From Allosphingosinicella indica (GTDB taxonomy: Bacteria > Pseudomonadota > Alphaproteobacteria > Sphingomonadales > Sphingomonadaceae), in NCBI RefSeq assembly GCF_900177405.1, contig NZ_LT840185.1:2471501-2535500 (forward strand): 64,000 nt of DNA, written 5' to 3'. Positions 38,067-46,121 of this stretch are shown in pieces. Both the position numbers and the translations under genes were made by a program. The notes below the pieces were generated by a model. That model did no database searches and was not told the origin of the DNA. It saw only the letters and a list, made by a program, of their open reading frames with translations. Positions within the stretch are counted from its first letter, which is position 1; every line of letters begins with the position of its first letter.

Positions 38067-38918
38067 ATGAGCTGGCTGAACCGCGTCCGCCAAAGCATCC
38101 CGTTTCTGCCCAAGCGCGAGACGTCCGACGTGCTGTGGCACAAATGCCCGCAGTGCGAGGCGATGGTCTTCACCAAGGAGTTCGAGGAGAATCTCTCGGT
38201 CTGCCCGCGTTGCGGCCATCACGGCCGGATCGGGCCGAAGAAGCGGTTCGACTTGCTGTTCGATCCGGGCTGGGAGACGTTGAGCCCGCCGCAGACGCGC
38301 GAAGATCCGCTCAAGTTCCGCGACAGCAAACGCTACACCGATCGCATCAAGGCGGCGCGCTCGGCGACCGGCGAGCAGGACGCGCTGATCAACGCGCGCG
38401 GCGCGGTCGAGGGGCGCCGCGCGGTGATCGGCGTGCAGGATTTCGCCTTCATGGGCGGATCGATGGGGCTCGGGGTCGGCGCCGCCTTCTTAGAAGGCGC
38501 GCGCGCCGCGATCGCCGAACGTGTGCCCTATATCGTCTTCACCGCGGCGGGCGGCGCGCGCATGCAGGAGGGCATCCTCTCGCTCATGCAGATGCCGCGC
38601 ACCACCGTCGCGATCGCCGAGCTGAAGGAAGCGGGCCTCCCCTATATCGTCGTGCTCACCGACCCGACGACCGGCGGCGTCACCGCCAGCTATGCGATGC
38701 TGGGCGACGTCCAGATCGCCGAGCCCGGTGCGCTCATCGGCTTCGCCGGGCAGCGGGTGATCGAAAGCACGATCCGCGAGAAATTGCCCGAGGGCTTCCA
38801 GCGCGCCGAATATCTGCTGGAGCATGGCATGATCGACATGGTGGTACCGCGCGCGGAGCTGCGCCACCGGCTCGCCCAGCTCGTCGAATATCTGCAACCG
38901 CGCGACAGCGCCGCCTGA
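38067..38918 (+). CDS. accD: Acetyl-CoA carboxylase carboxyltransferase subunit beta
   Basis: AccD with AccA transfers carboxyl from biotin to acetyl-CoA, the first step of fatty acid synthesis. The 283-residue product has the N-terminal four-Cys zinc ribbon (CPQCEAMVF and CPRCGHHGR) and a crotonase-type core ([43 protein letters not shown]). I chose the ATG at 38067, with GAGGAGA upstream. A strong hairpin terminator follows directly. Confidence 0.96.
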   Translation: MSWLNRVRQSIPFLPKRETSDVLWHKCPQCEAMVFTKEFEENLSVCPRCGHHGRIGPKKRFDLLFDPGWETLSPPQTREDPLKFRDSKRYTDRIKAARSATGEQDALINARGAVEGRRAVIGVQDFAFMGGSMGLGVGAAFLEGARAAIAERVPYIVFTAAGGARMQEGILSLMQMPRTTVAIAELKEAGLPYIVVLTDPTTGGVTASYAMLGDVQIAEPGALIGFAGQRVIESTIREKLPEGFQRAEYLLEHGMIDMVVPRAELRHRLAQLVEYLQPRDSAA

Positions 38919-38932
38919 TCAGTCATCGGAAT

Positions 38933-38961
38933 GGGAGGGCACCGCGGTCCGGCGCCCTCCC
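38933..38961. terminator. Bidirectional hairpin terminator between accD and DUF892 gene
   Basis: GGGAGGGC...GCCCTCCC gives a perfect 8-bp stem with a 13-base loop, and TTT follows on the plus strand. It sits exactly between the accD stop and the convergent DUF892 stop. Confidence 0.7.
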
Positions 38962-38968
38962 TTTGTCG

Positions 38969-39460
38969 TCAGGCCGCAGCCTTGGCGTTCGCGGCCGCGT
39001 CGGCGAGCTTGGTGAGATCGCCGTCGGTCTTGCTCTCCTGCTGGAGCGTCTCGTCGAGCAGCTTCGCGGCGTCCTTGAGGCCAAGCACCGTCGCCCAGCG
39101 CTTCAGCGTGCCGTAGCGGGCGATCTCATAATGCTCGACCGCCTGCGCCGATGAGATCAGCCCGGCGTCCAGCGCCGGCGTATCCTTATATTCGTCGAGG
39201 ATTTCCTCGCCTTCCTCGATGATGCCTTCGATCGCCTCGCATTTCTTGCCGCGCGCGCGTTTTCCGATCAGCTCGAACACCTGCTCGAGCCGCTCGATCT
39301 GGCCTTCGGTCTCGTCATAATGCTTCTCGAACGCCGCCTTGAGCTCGGGCGATTGCGCGCCCTTCGCCATCTTGGGCAGCGCCTTCAGGATTTTCTTCTC
39401 GGCGTAATAGATGTCCCGAAGCGTGTCGTGGAACAGGTCGTCGAGTGTCTTTTCGGCCAT
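38969..39460 (-). CDS. DUF892 (YciE/YciF-like) ferritin-like stress protein
   Basis: The 163-residue, nearly all-helical protein matches the DUF892 family: DDLFHDTLRDIYYAEKKILKALPKMAKGA, with paired Glu/His positions further on (HYDETEGQIERLEQVF, AVEHYEIARYGTL). The family has a ferritin-like four-helix bundle with a possible di-iron site and is induced by stress in other bacteria. An Fnr-like box lies about 80 bases upstream of its start. The C-terminus is Ala/Lys-rich. Confidence 0.88.
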   Translation of the reverse strand: MAEKTLDDLFHDTLRDIYYAEKKILKALPKMAKGAQSPELKAAFEKHYDETEGQIERLEQVFELIGKRARGKKCEAIEGIIEEGEEILDEYKDTPALDAGLISSAQAVEHYEIARYGTLKRWATVLGLKDAAKLLDETLQQESKTDGDLTKLADAAANAKAAA

Positions 39461-39539
39461 TGCTGGGTCTCCGCTACTGAATTGGACGCTAGAAGTCGCG
39501 TCCGCCGGTAGCGGTCGTGAGGCCCTGTGGTTCCGCTAA

Positions 39540-39553
39540 TTGACTTAAATCAA
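39540..39553. promoter_or_regulatory. Fnr/FixK-type box upstream of the DUF892 gene
   Basis: TTGAC-TTAA-ATCAA matches the Fnr/FixK consensus TTGAT-N4-ATCAA at 9 of 10 fixed positions. It is flanked by A and T, extending the dyad, in an AT-rich patch of a GC-rich genome. It lies 80 bases upstream of the leftward DUF892 gene and downstream of the ydb operon. Confidence 0.5.
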
Positions 39554-39588
39554 TACGAAAAACTGAAACTCCGCAGCGTGCGGATTGA

Positions 39589-39984
39589 TCAGCCGCAATA
39601 GCTCGGTTTCGGCACCGGCGCATTTCCTTCGCGCTTGGTCCAGCTGCCCCCAGGTAGGCGATAATATTGGCCCGGGCCGACGCGGCTGGCGAAGATCTCG
39701 CACGCCGTCGCCGCGGCCACTTCCTCGATCTTCGCGCCGCGCTTGGCAGCGAGATCGGTGTAATAAGCGCGGCGCTTGATGTTCACCGCCTCGACCTGCG
39801 CGCGGATGTCGGCGGAGGCCGACCCGACTACGCCCATATAGCCGTCCGCCTGCTCGCCCGCCTGGCCGGAGGAGCGCAGCGACGCAGATGCATCGTTCTG
39901 CAGCATCGCATAAGCGGCACTGCCGCCGGTGATCGCAGCCAGGCCGATCGCGGCGGCAGCGCGGAATTTCATGCGTCGGGTCAT
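39589..39984 (-). CDS. ydbL: YdbL-family periplasmic protein (DUF1318)
   Basis: The 131-residue product has a signal peptide (FRAAAAIGLAAITGGSAAYA) and the DUF1318 core: GYMGVVGSASADIRAQVEAVN, RRAYYTDLAAKRG and the terminal GQYYRLPGGSWTKREG. In E. coli YdbL is thought to act as a periplasmic chaperone for the YnbE lipoprotein. It is the third gene of the ydbH-ynbE-ydbL operon, starting 2 bases after ynbE. Confidence 0.9.
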   Translation of the reverse strand: MTRRMKFRAAAAIGLAAITGGSAAYAMLQNDASASLRSSGQAGEQADGYMGVVGSASADIRAQVEAVNIKRRAYYTDLAAKRGAKIEEVAAATACEIFASRVGPGQYYRLPGGSWTKREGNAPVPKPSYCG

Positions 39985-39986
39985 CG

Positions 39987-40199
39987 TCAGAATACTCCCG
40001 GGTTTTGCTGGATGAGTTCGCGGGCGTCCTGCTGGAGCTTTACCACGACTTCCTGCCTGATGTTGATATTGAGATTGATCTCGATCGGCTTGTCGGGCGC
40101 GCTCACCTGCACGCACCCGCCCAATAAGGCGATGAACGGCACGGCCAGAACTCCCTTCGCGCTGTCAAACTCGCGTCTCCTCGATTTCGGACGGATCAT
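39987..40199 (-). CDS. ynbE: YnbE-family outer-membrane lipoprotein
   Basis: This is a 70-residue lipoprotein with a lipobox LGGC at Cys29, then VSAPDKPIEINLNINIRQEV, the YnbE core with its short beta-strand. E. coli YnbE is reported to extend the YdbH bridge to the outer membrane by beta-strand stacking. The ATG overlaps the ydbH stop (ATGA). The small size makes it easy to miss. Confidence 0.88.
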   Translation of the reverse strand: MIRPKSRRREFDSAKGVLAVPFIALLGGCVQVSAPDKPIEINLNINIRQEVVVKLQQDARELIQQNPGVF

Positions 40200-43100
40200 G
40201 GCATGGGCTCGCTTTCCTCTGGCTGAACGGGGGATTCGAAGGCGGAAGGCTCGCGCAGCTCCGGCGGCAGCGCGCTCTGGATGAGGAGGCTGGGGTCCTC
40301 CAGCGAGCGCGCGGTCGCCATCAGCGTGCGGAACGGCCCGCGGACCGTGATGTTGAACTCGAACGGGATCTTGGCGAGCTGGCCGAGCGCGCGGCGCGCG
40401 ATGATGCCCTGGATGCCGCCCGCATTGATCGGCGCCAGCGCCGAATCGCGGGCGATGCCGTCGAGCTCGATCCGCGTCAGGAACTCGCCGTCGAGCGAGC
40501 CGTCGAGATCGATGATGAGCTTGTCGTAGCTCAGCGATTTGAGCGCATCGAAAGCCAGCTTGCCGTAGGCGCCCAGATCCTTGTCGGTCAGTTCGCCGAT
40601 GTAGGAGAGCGTGCCGCCGGCCGGGCGGGCGACGAGATGGCCGCCGACGATCCGCCCGCCGCGCTCGCCGAACACCATCGGGATCACGCCGTCGAAGGTG
40701 CCGGTGGCGGAGATATTCTCGAACTCGAAATTCTCGATCAGCGCCGCCGCGTCCATGCCCGCGACGCGGAAGACGAGATTCTTGTCGGTCGGCTGCGCGA
40801 AATCGAGCAATGTCTCGTCGAGCAGCAACTCGCCGCCCGCGAACGGCCATCGCCCGCCTTCCACACGCACCTTGAGGTCGCGCAGCAATTGGTAGCGGAT
40901 CACCCCGTCATAGACGTCGATGCCCGACCGGATGAGCTTGACCCGCGCCTCCTGCCCCGGCGCGCTTTCCAGTGCGAGCAGATCGGTGAAATTCACCGTG
41001 GTCGCCAGCCCCTCGACCGGGCCGAAGGCGGCGGCGAGGTTGGTGTTGTCGGTGGTGAAGCTGCCGGTGCTGGTGACGCCTTCCGGACTCCACGCGATGC
41101 GCCCCTGCCCGCGCGCCTCGCCATCGACCAGCGCGACGACGCCGGTGGTGAGCCGGGTCAGCGCGTCGGGCTGGAAGCCGTTGGGCGTGAAGCGGATGCC
41201 AGGCACGTCGAGCACCGCATCGCCACGCCCGCTGCCGAGATCGTGGCGGATCGTCGCGCGGGTGACGAACGTCCCGCTCGCCGGATGGTTGAGCGAAGCG
41301 GTGGCGTCGATCCGGTTGTCCGCCAGCGTCAGCTTGAAATCCTTGCTGTTCAGTGGCCGGAAGCGCGGATCGGCATAATCGTCGGAAACGGTAAGCCCGC
41401 CCTCCAGCGCCAGCCGCCCGCCGCGCAACGTCCAGCGCCCTTCGCCGCCACTGACGAGCAGCGGCACATTGGCGAGCTTGCCGTCGGCGCCCGCGAAGGT
41501 GCCGGCGATCCCGGCGCTGGTGAAGTCGCCCGCGATCCGCGCGAGATCGAGCCGGTGGACGGCGCCCTCCGGTCCCAGGCGAATCGCGACCTGGTCCGCG
41601 GCGAACCCGGGTTTCGCCAGCGCCACCCGTACCTCGCGCGTCGTGACGTTGAGCGGCGATCCGCCGAGCCGCCCGGCGATCCGCGCGCCGGGTATGCGCG
41701 CGCCGCCCGCCAGCCGGCCCCGCGCATCGGCATAAGCGATCGCAGGGCCGCTCGGGCAGACCGGCAGCGTCGAGCGCCCAAGCACGAGCCCCGATATGCG
41801 CAGCGAATCGAACCGTGCGGCGATGCAGGTTTCGCCGAAGGCATAGCGACCGCGCGGCCCGATCCGGCCGCTGATCGGGAATTGCAGATTCTCGACGCGC
41901 CCGTCGGCAAGCGGGCCGCTGATCCGCGCCGCCGTCTCGATCCGCGTCGCACCGCCTGCGCCCGGCCCGAAGCGCACCGGCGCCAGTGCCAGTCGCGTCG
42001 CGCCCGCCGCCATCGGCGCGACCGTCGCGGTGCCGCGGATCGGCGCCCCCGCCACCGGCTGCGACAGTGCGATCCGGGTGTCCGGGAAATCCCCGCCCGC
42101 GAGCGTCACTGTGCCGTCGAGCCGGGCGCGGCCAAGGCCGAAATAATAGGTCGCGCCGGTGCCGCCGGAGAGTGCCAGCCGCGCACCGCTGGCCGTATCG
42201 GCGGTCATGCGGCGGATGCGGAGCGCGCCGCCGCCCGCATCGCTGACCAACTGGAAGCGCCCGCGCACGTTGGCGCTGCGCCCGGCACGGCGCACGGCGT
42301 CGGCCAGTGCCGCGCCGATCGGGCCGACTGGCGACCCGTCGAGCGATTCCAGCGGCGCGGTCGCGGGCGCCAGCAGCGACGGCGCGAACCGCAGCCCGTC
42401 GGCCGCCGCATCGCCGCTCGCCGCGACGCCGCCGCGCTCGGTCCAGCGATAGCCGCCCGCGAGCCGCAGCGCACCGCTCTGCAACTTGGGCATCCGGGCC
42501 TGCTCGGCTGCCAGGTCCATCGTGCCGCGCATCGCGTTGGCGGAGCCGTCGAACCCTACCGTTCCGGTCAACCGCGCGAACGCGCGATCTCCGATCCGCC
42601 CCGACGGCAGCGCCAGCCGCGCGTTACCACGCCACCGGTCGAGCGCTTCGGACAGGCGGGCGTCGACGATCGCTTCCGGCGCTTCCAGCGCCACGCCGCG
42701 CCCGGCGCATTGCAGCCCACCGGCGCCGACCGGTCCTTCGATGCCCGGCCGCCGCTCGCGGACCGACAGCGCAACGCGCGCCACGCCGCGCTCGAGCCGG
42801 CAATCGCCGAGCGCCATCCTTGGCGCCTTCGCCACCACCCGGCCATCAAACCCATCGGCGAGATTGCCACGCCCGCGGATCGCCAGGCCGACCCGACCCG
42901 CCGGCGTTTCCAGCCGCAGCGAACTGTCGTCGATATCGACGTCGATGTCGGGCAGCGTGAACGGCTTGCCGCTCGGCGGCGGCAGAAGCTTGTCGATCTC
43001 GCCGAGCCGGAGCTCGCCGCCGACCACCCGGCCCTTCAGTCGCGCACCGCGGATGCGGAGGAATTCGACCTTCGTGCTACCGTCGAAGCCCAGCGAGAGA

Positions 43101-43375
43101 TCGACGTCGATCGCCTTGGCGACGAGATCGGGGTCCGCCGGATCGCCGATCACGACATCTACCAGCCGCTGACGGCGCAGGCCCAGATCGGCGATCTGGT
43201 AGCGCGCGTTGACCCCGCGCTTCTGCAATTCGTCGTTGATCAGGCCCTGCGCGAGCGGTTTGCGCTGCGCCCAGAGGATCGCCAGCGCGAGCAAGCCCAC
43301 CAGCAGGATGCCCAGCAACACGAAACGCCAGGTCGGGCGCCAGCGCCGCCGCGGCGCAATGTCTTCGGGCTCCAT
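40196..43375 (-). CDS. ydbH: YdbH-family AsmA-like intermembrane lipid transport protein
   Basis: The 1059-residue protein has one N-terminal membrane helix (FVLLGILLVGLLALAILWA, about residues 18-36). The rest is a long repetitive beta-rich periplasmic region, typical of the AsmA/TamB/YhdP/YdbH superfamily, whose taco-shaped groove carries phospholipids. The C-terminal part (LIENFEFENISATGTFDGVIPMVF, LSYDKLIIDLDGSLDGEFLTRI) is the YdbH dicarboxylate-like domain. I chose the ATG at 43375 just before the helix; ATG at 43408 is possible. It is coupled to ynbE. Confidence 0.9.
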   Translation of the reverse strand: MEPEDIAPRRRWRPTWRFVLLGILLVGLLALAILWAQRKPLAQGLINDELQKRGVNARYQIADLGLRRQRLVDVVIGDPADPDLVAKAIDVDLSLGFDGSTKVEFLRIRGARLKGRVVGGELRLGEIDKLLPPPSGKPFTLPDIDVDIDDSSLRLETPAGRVGLAIRGRGNLADGFDGRVVAKAPRMALGDCRLERGVARVALSVRERRPGIEGPVGAGGLQCAGRGVALEAPEAIVDARLSEALDRWRGNARLALPSGRIGDRAFARLTGTVGFDGSANAMRGTMDLAAEQARMPKLQSGALRLAGGYRWTERGGVAASGDAAADGLRFAPSLLAPATAPLESLDGSPVGPIGAALADAVRRAGRSANVRGRFQLVSDAGGGALRIRRMTADTASGARLALSGGTGATYYFGLGRARLDGTVTLAGGDFPDTRIALSQPVAGAPIRGTATVAPMAAGATRLALAPVRFGPGAGGATRIETAARISGPLADGRVENLQFPISGRIGPRGRYAFGETCIAARFDSLRISGLVLGRSTLPVCPSGPAIAYADARGRLAGGARIPGARIAGRLGGSPLNVTTREVRVALAKPGFAADQVAIRLGPEGAVHRLDLARIAGDFTSAGIAGTFAGADGKLANVPLLVSGGEGRWTLRGGRLALEGGLTVSDDYADPRFRPLNSKDFKLTLADNRIDATASLNHPASGTFVTRATIRHDLGSGRGDAVLDVPGIRFTPNGFQPDALTRLTTGVVALVDGEARGQGRIAWSPEGVTSTGSFTTDNTNLAAAFGPVEGLATTVNFTDLLALESAPGQEARVKLIRSGIDVYDGVIRYQLLRDLKVRVEGGRWPFAGGELLLDETLLDFAQPTDKNLVFRVAGMDAAALIENFEFENISATGTFDGVIPMVFGERGGRIVGGHLVARPAGGTLSYIGELTDKDLGAYGKLAFDALKSLSYDKLIIDLDGSLDGEFLTRIELDGIARDSALAPINAGGIQGIIARRALGQLAKIPFEFNITVRGPFRTLMATARSLEDPSLLIQSALPPELREPSAFESPVQPEESEPMP

Positions 43376-43503
43376 GCGCCTATCGGGCCCGTGCTTCGGC
43401 GGTGACATCGGCGGCGCGCATTGCGCGACAACCCTCGCCGCGCGCCGAGCGTTCCGCAACCAGAATGTTTGCGCATCGCGGCGCCGCGCCTTAATCCTGC
43501 GGC

Positions 43504-44190
43504 ATGGCGGAGGGGGAAGTCGACGACAATGCGGGCCACCGTGCGCGGCTGCGCAAACGGCTGGCCGAAGGCGGGCCAGACGCTTTGCTCGATCACGAGC
43601 TCGTCGAATATCTCCTTGGCCTCGCCATTCCCCGCCGCGACACCAAGCCCTTGGCGAAGAAGCTCATCCGGGAATTCGGCGGCTTTGGCGCACTGCTTTC
43701 CGCCGATGGTCAGGCGCTGGCCCGCATCGGCGGGCTGTCCGAAGGCTCGGTGGCTGCCATCAAGATAGCGCAGGCTAGCGCGCTGCGGCTTTTGAAATCC
43801 GAGGTCGAGCCGCGGCCGATCCTCTCGTCCTGGCAGGCGCTGCTCGACTATCTCACCGCCGATATGGCGCACAATCCGGTCGAGCGCGTGCGGGTGCTCT
43901 ATCTCAACAGCCAGAATATGCTGATCCGTGACGAGCTGGTGTCCGAAGGCTCGATCGACGAGGCCGCGGTCTACGTCCGCGAGGTCATCCGCCACGCGCT
44001 CGACTATCACGCCGCCGCGCTCATCCTCGTCCACAACCATCCGAGCGGCGATCCGAAGCCGAGCAAGCAGGACATCGCCATCACCCGCGACATCGTCGAG
44101 GCAGGCCGGCACCTGAAGATCCTTGTCCACGATCATATCATCATCGGCACCGCCGGCCATTCGAGCCTGCGCTCGATGGGGCTGCTCTAG
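43504..44190 (+). CDS. radC: RadC-family JAB/MPN-domain protein
   Basis: The 228-residue protein has an N-terminal helix-hairpin-helix region (about residues 10-95, HELVEYLLGLAIPRRDTKPLAK) and a C-terminal JAB1/MPN metalloprotease-like domain. Its zinc motif is HNHPSGDPKPS with the upstream Glu in VSEGSIDEAAVY. Despite the name, a direct DNA-repair role is not established for RadC. It is divergent from ydbH. Confidence 0.94.
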   Translation: MAEGEVDDNAGHRARLRKRLAEGGPDALLDHELVEYLLGLAIPRRDTKPLAKKLIREFGGFGALLSADGQALARIGGLSEGSVAAIKIAQASALRLLKSEVEPRPILSSWQALLDYLTADMAHNPVERVRVLYLNSQNMLIRDELVSEGSIDEAAVYVREVIRHALDYHAAALILVHNHPSGDPKPSKQDIAITRDIVEAGRHLKILVHDHIIIGTAGHSSLRSMGLL

Positions 44191-44268
44191 GCGCAAGCGC
44201 CTGCGATTGCGGCTGGCGGGGGACTTTGCTAGGCGCCGCGCGTCCCCGCCCAAACGTCAGGAACAGGC

Positions 44269-45582
44269 ATGATCCCCCGCTATTCGCGGCCCGAAATGAC
44301 GGCCATCTGGTCGTCCGAAACGCGCTACGCCATCTGGTTCGAGATCGAGGCGCATGCGACCGACGCGCTGGCGGAGCTCGGCGTCGTGCCGAAGAGCGCG
44401 GCCAAATCGCTGTGGGATTGGTGGGCGACCAAGCCGGCGATCGACGTCGCCGCGATCGACGCGATCGAGGCGGTCACCAAGCATGATGTGATCGCCTTCC
44501 TCACCTGGGTTGCCGAGAATGTCGGCGAGGACGCGCGCTTCATGCATCAGGGCATGACTTCGAGCGACGTGCTCGACACCTGCCTCGCCGTCCAGCTCGC
44601 CCGCGCGTCGGATCTCCTCCTCGCCGATCTCGATGCCCTGCTCGCAGTTCTCAAGCGCCGCGCGATCGAGCATAAGCTGACGCCAACCATTGGCCGCAGC
44701 CACGGCATCCACGCAGAGCCGGTGACCTTCGGCCTCAAGATGGCCGAGGCCTATGCCGAGTTCGCGCGCTGCCGCACCCGGCTGGAGGCCGCACGCGCCG
44801 AGATCGCGACTTGCGCTATCTCGGGCGCGGTCGGCACCTTCGCTAACATTGATCCGCGCGTCGAGCAGCATGTCGCCGACAAGCTCGACCTCGCCGTCGA
44901 GCCGGTCTCGACCCAGGTCATCCCGCGCGACCGGCACGCGATGTTCTTCGCGACGCTGGGCGTCATCGCCTCGTCGATCGAGCGCCTCGCCGTAGAAGTC
45001 CGCCACCTCCAGCGCACTGAGGTTCTCGAGGCCGAGGAATATTTCTCGCCGGGCCAGAAGGGCTCATCGGCGATGCCGCACAAGCGCAATCCGGTGCTGA
45101 CCGAAAATCTCACCGGCCTCGCCCGCATGGTCCGCGCTTATGCCCTGCCCGCGATGGAGAATGTCGCGCTCTGGCACGAGCGGGACATCAGCCACTCGTC
45201 CGTCGAGCGCTACATCGGCCCCGACGCGACGATCACGCTCGATTTCGCGCTCGCGCGTCTCACCGGCGTCGTCGACAAGCTGCTCGTCTATCCGGCGCGC
45301 ATGCAGAAGAACATGGACCGGATGGGCGGCCTCATCCATTCGCAGCGCGTCCTCCTCGCGCTCACTCAGGCGGGCGTCAGCCGCGAGGACAGCTACCGCC
45401 TCGTCCAGCGCAACGCGATGCGCGTCTGGGAATCGGACGGCGCGCTGTCGCTGCTCGATCTCCTGAAGGCAGACGAGGAAGTCGGCGCCCGCCTCTCAGC
45501 GGCCGAGCTCGAAGTACTGTTCGATCTCGATTATCACTTGAAGCACGTCGACTCGATCTTCGCCCGCGTCTTCGGCGCATGA
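44269..45582 (+). CDS. purB: Adenylosuccinate lyase
   Basis: PurB acts twice in purine synthesis, releasing fumarate from SAICAR and from adenylosuccinate. The 437-residue product has the N-terminal [14 protein letters not shown], the catalytic His region [12 protein letters not shown] and the superfamily signature [13 protein letters not shown]. It heads a three-gene operon; its stop overlaps the heme oxygenase start as ATGA. Confidence 0.97.
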   Translation: MIPRYSRPEMTAIWSSETRYAIWFEIEAHATDALAELGVVPKSAAKSLWDWWATKPAIDVAAIDAIEAVTKHDVIAFLTWVAENVGEDARFMHQGMTSSDVLDTCLAVQLARASDLLLADLDALLAVLKRRAIEHKLTPTIGRSHGIHAEPVTFGLKMAEAYAEFARCRTRLEAARAEIATCAISGAVGTFANIDPRVEQHVADKLDLAVEPVSTQVIPRDRHAMFFATLGVIASSIERLAVEVRHLQRTEVLEAEEYFSPGQKGSSAMPHKRNPVLTENLTGLARMVRAYALPAMENVALWHERDISHSSVERYIGPDATITLDFALARLTGVVDKLLVYPARMQKNMDRMGGLIHSQRVLLALTQAGVSREDSYRLVQRNAMRVWESDGALSLLDLLKADEEVGARLSAAELEVLFDLDYHLKHVDSIFARVFGA

Positions 45583-46121
45583 GCACCCGCGCCGCACTCC
45601 GGGCGCGCACCGCGGAAGAGCATGAGCGCGTTGATGCGCTGTTCGGCCGCTTCGATCTCGCCAGCGAAGACGGCTATCGGGGCTTCCTGGCCGCGCAGGC
45701 GGGCGCCTTCCTGCCGATCGAGGAGGCGCTCGACGCCGCCGGCATCGGAGACCTGGTCCCCGACTGGCACGAGCGGCGGCGCGGCGATGCGCTCCGCGCC
45801 GATCTCTCCCGCCTCGGCGTCGCTATTCCGGACGGCGCGCACCCCGTGTTCGCGGGCGAGGCAGACGTGCTCGGCGCACTCTACGTTCTCGAAGGATCGC
45901 GGCTCGGCGGATCGCTGCTCAAGAAATCCATCCAGGCCGATTTTCCGCGCGCGTTCCTCGATGCGCCGCAGCCGCCGGGCGCTTGGCGGAAACTGTTGGC
46001 GCTTATCGACGTTACCCTTAATCGTCCTGATCAGACCGATCGGGCGGTGGAGGCCGCGTGCATGGTGTTCGGGGCGTTTGAGTCCAGCGGGGCTCGGGTA
46101 TTGGAGTTGGGTCGCGCGTGA
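45579..46121 (+). CDS. bphO: Biliverdin-producing heme oxygenase (BphO type)
   Basis: The 180-residue helical protein has the proximal heme ligand His15 in TAEEHERVDALF and the distal-helix YVLEGSRLGGSLL of bacterial heme oxygenases. It opens heme to biliverdin IXalpha, which is the chromophore of the phytochrome encoded directly after it (overlap GTGA). The link to phytochrome rather than to iron uptake follows from this pairing. Confidence 0.92.
   Translation: MSTRAALRARTAEEHERVDALFGRFDLASEDGYRGFLAAQAGAFLPIEEALDAAGIGDLVPDWHERRRGDALRADLSRLGVAIPDGAHPVFAGEADVLGALYVLEGSRLGGSLLKKSIQADFPRAFLDAPQPPGAWRKLLALIDVTLNRPDQTDRAVEAACMVFGAFESSGARVLELGRA

Noticed and set aside
40637..43405. 922-residue open frame opposite ydbH
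   Set aside because: It mirrors the ydbH codons, has no recognisable domain or credible start, and would conflict with a conserved operon.
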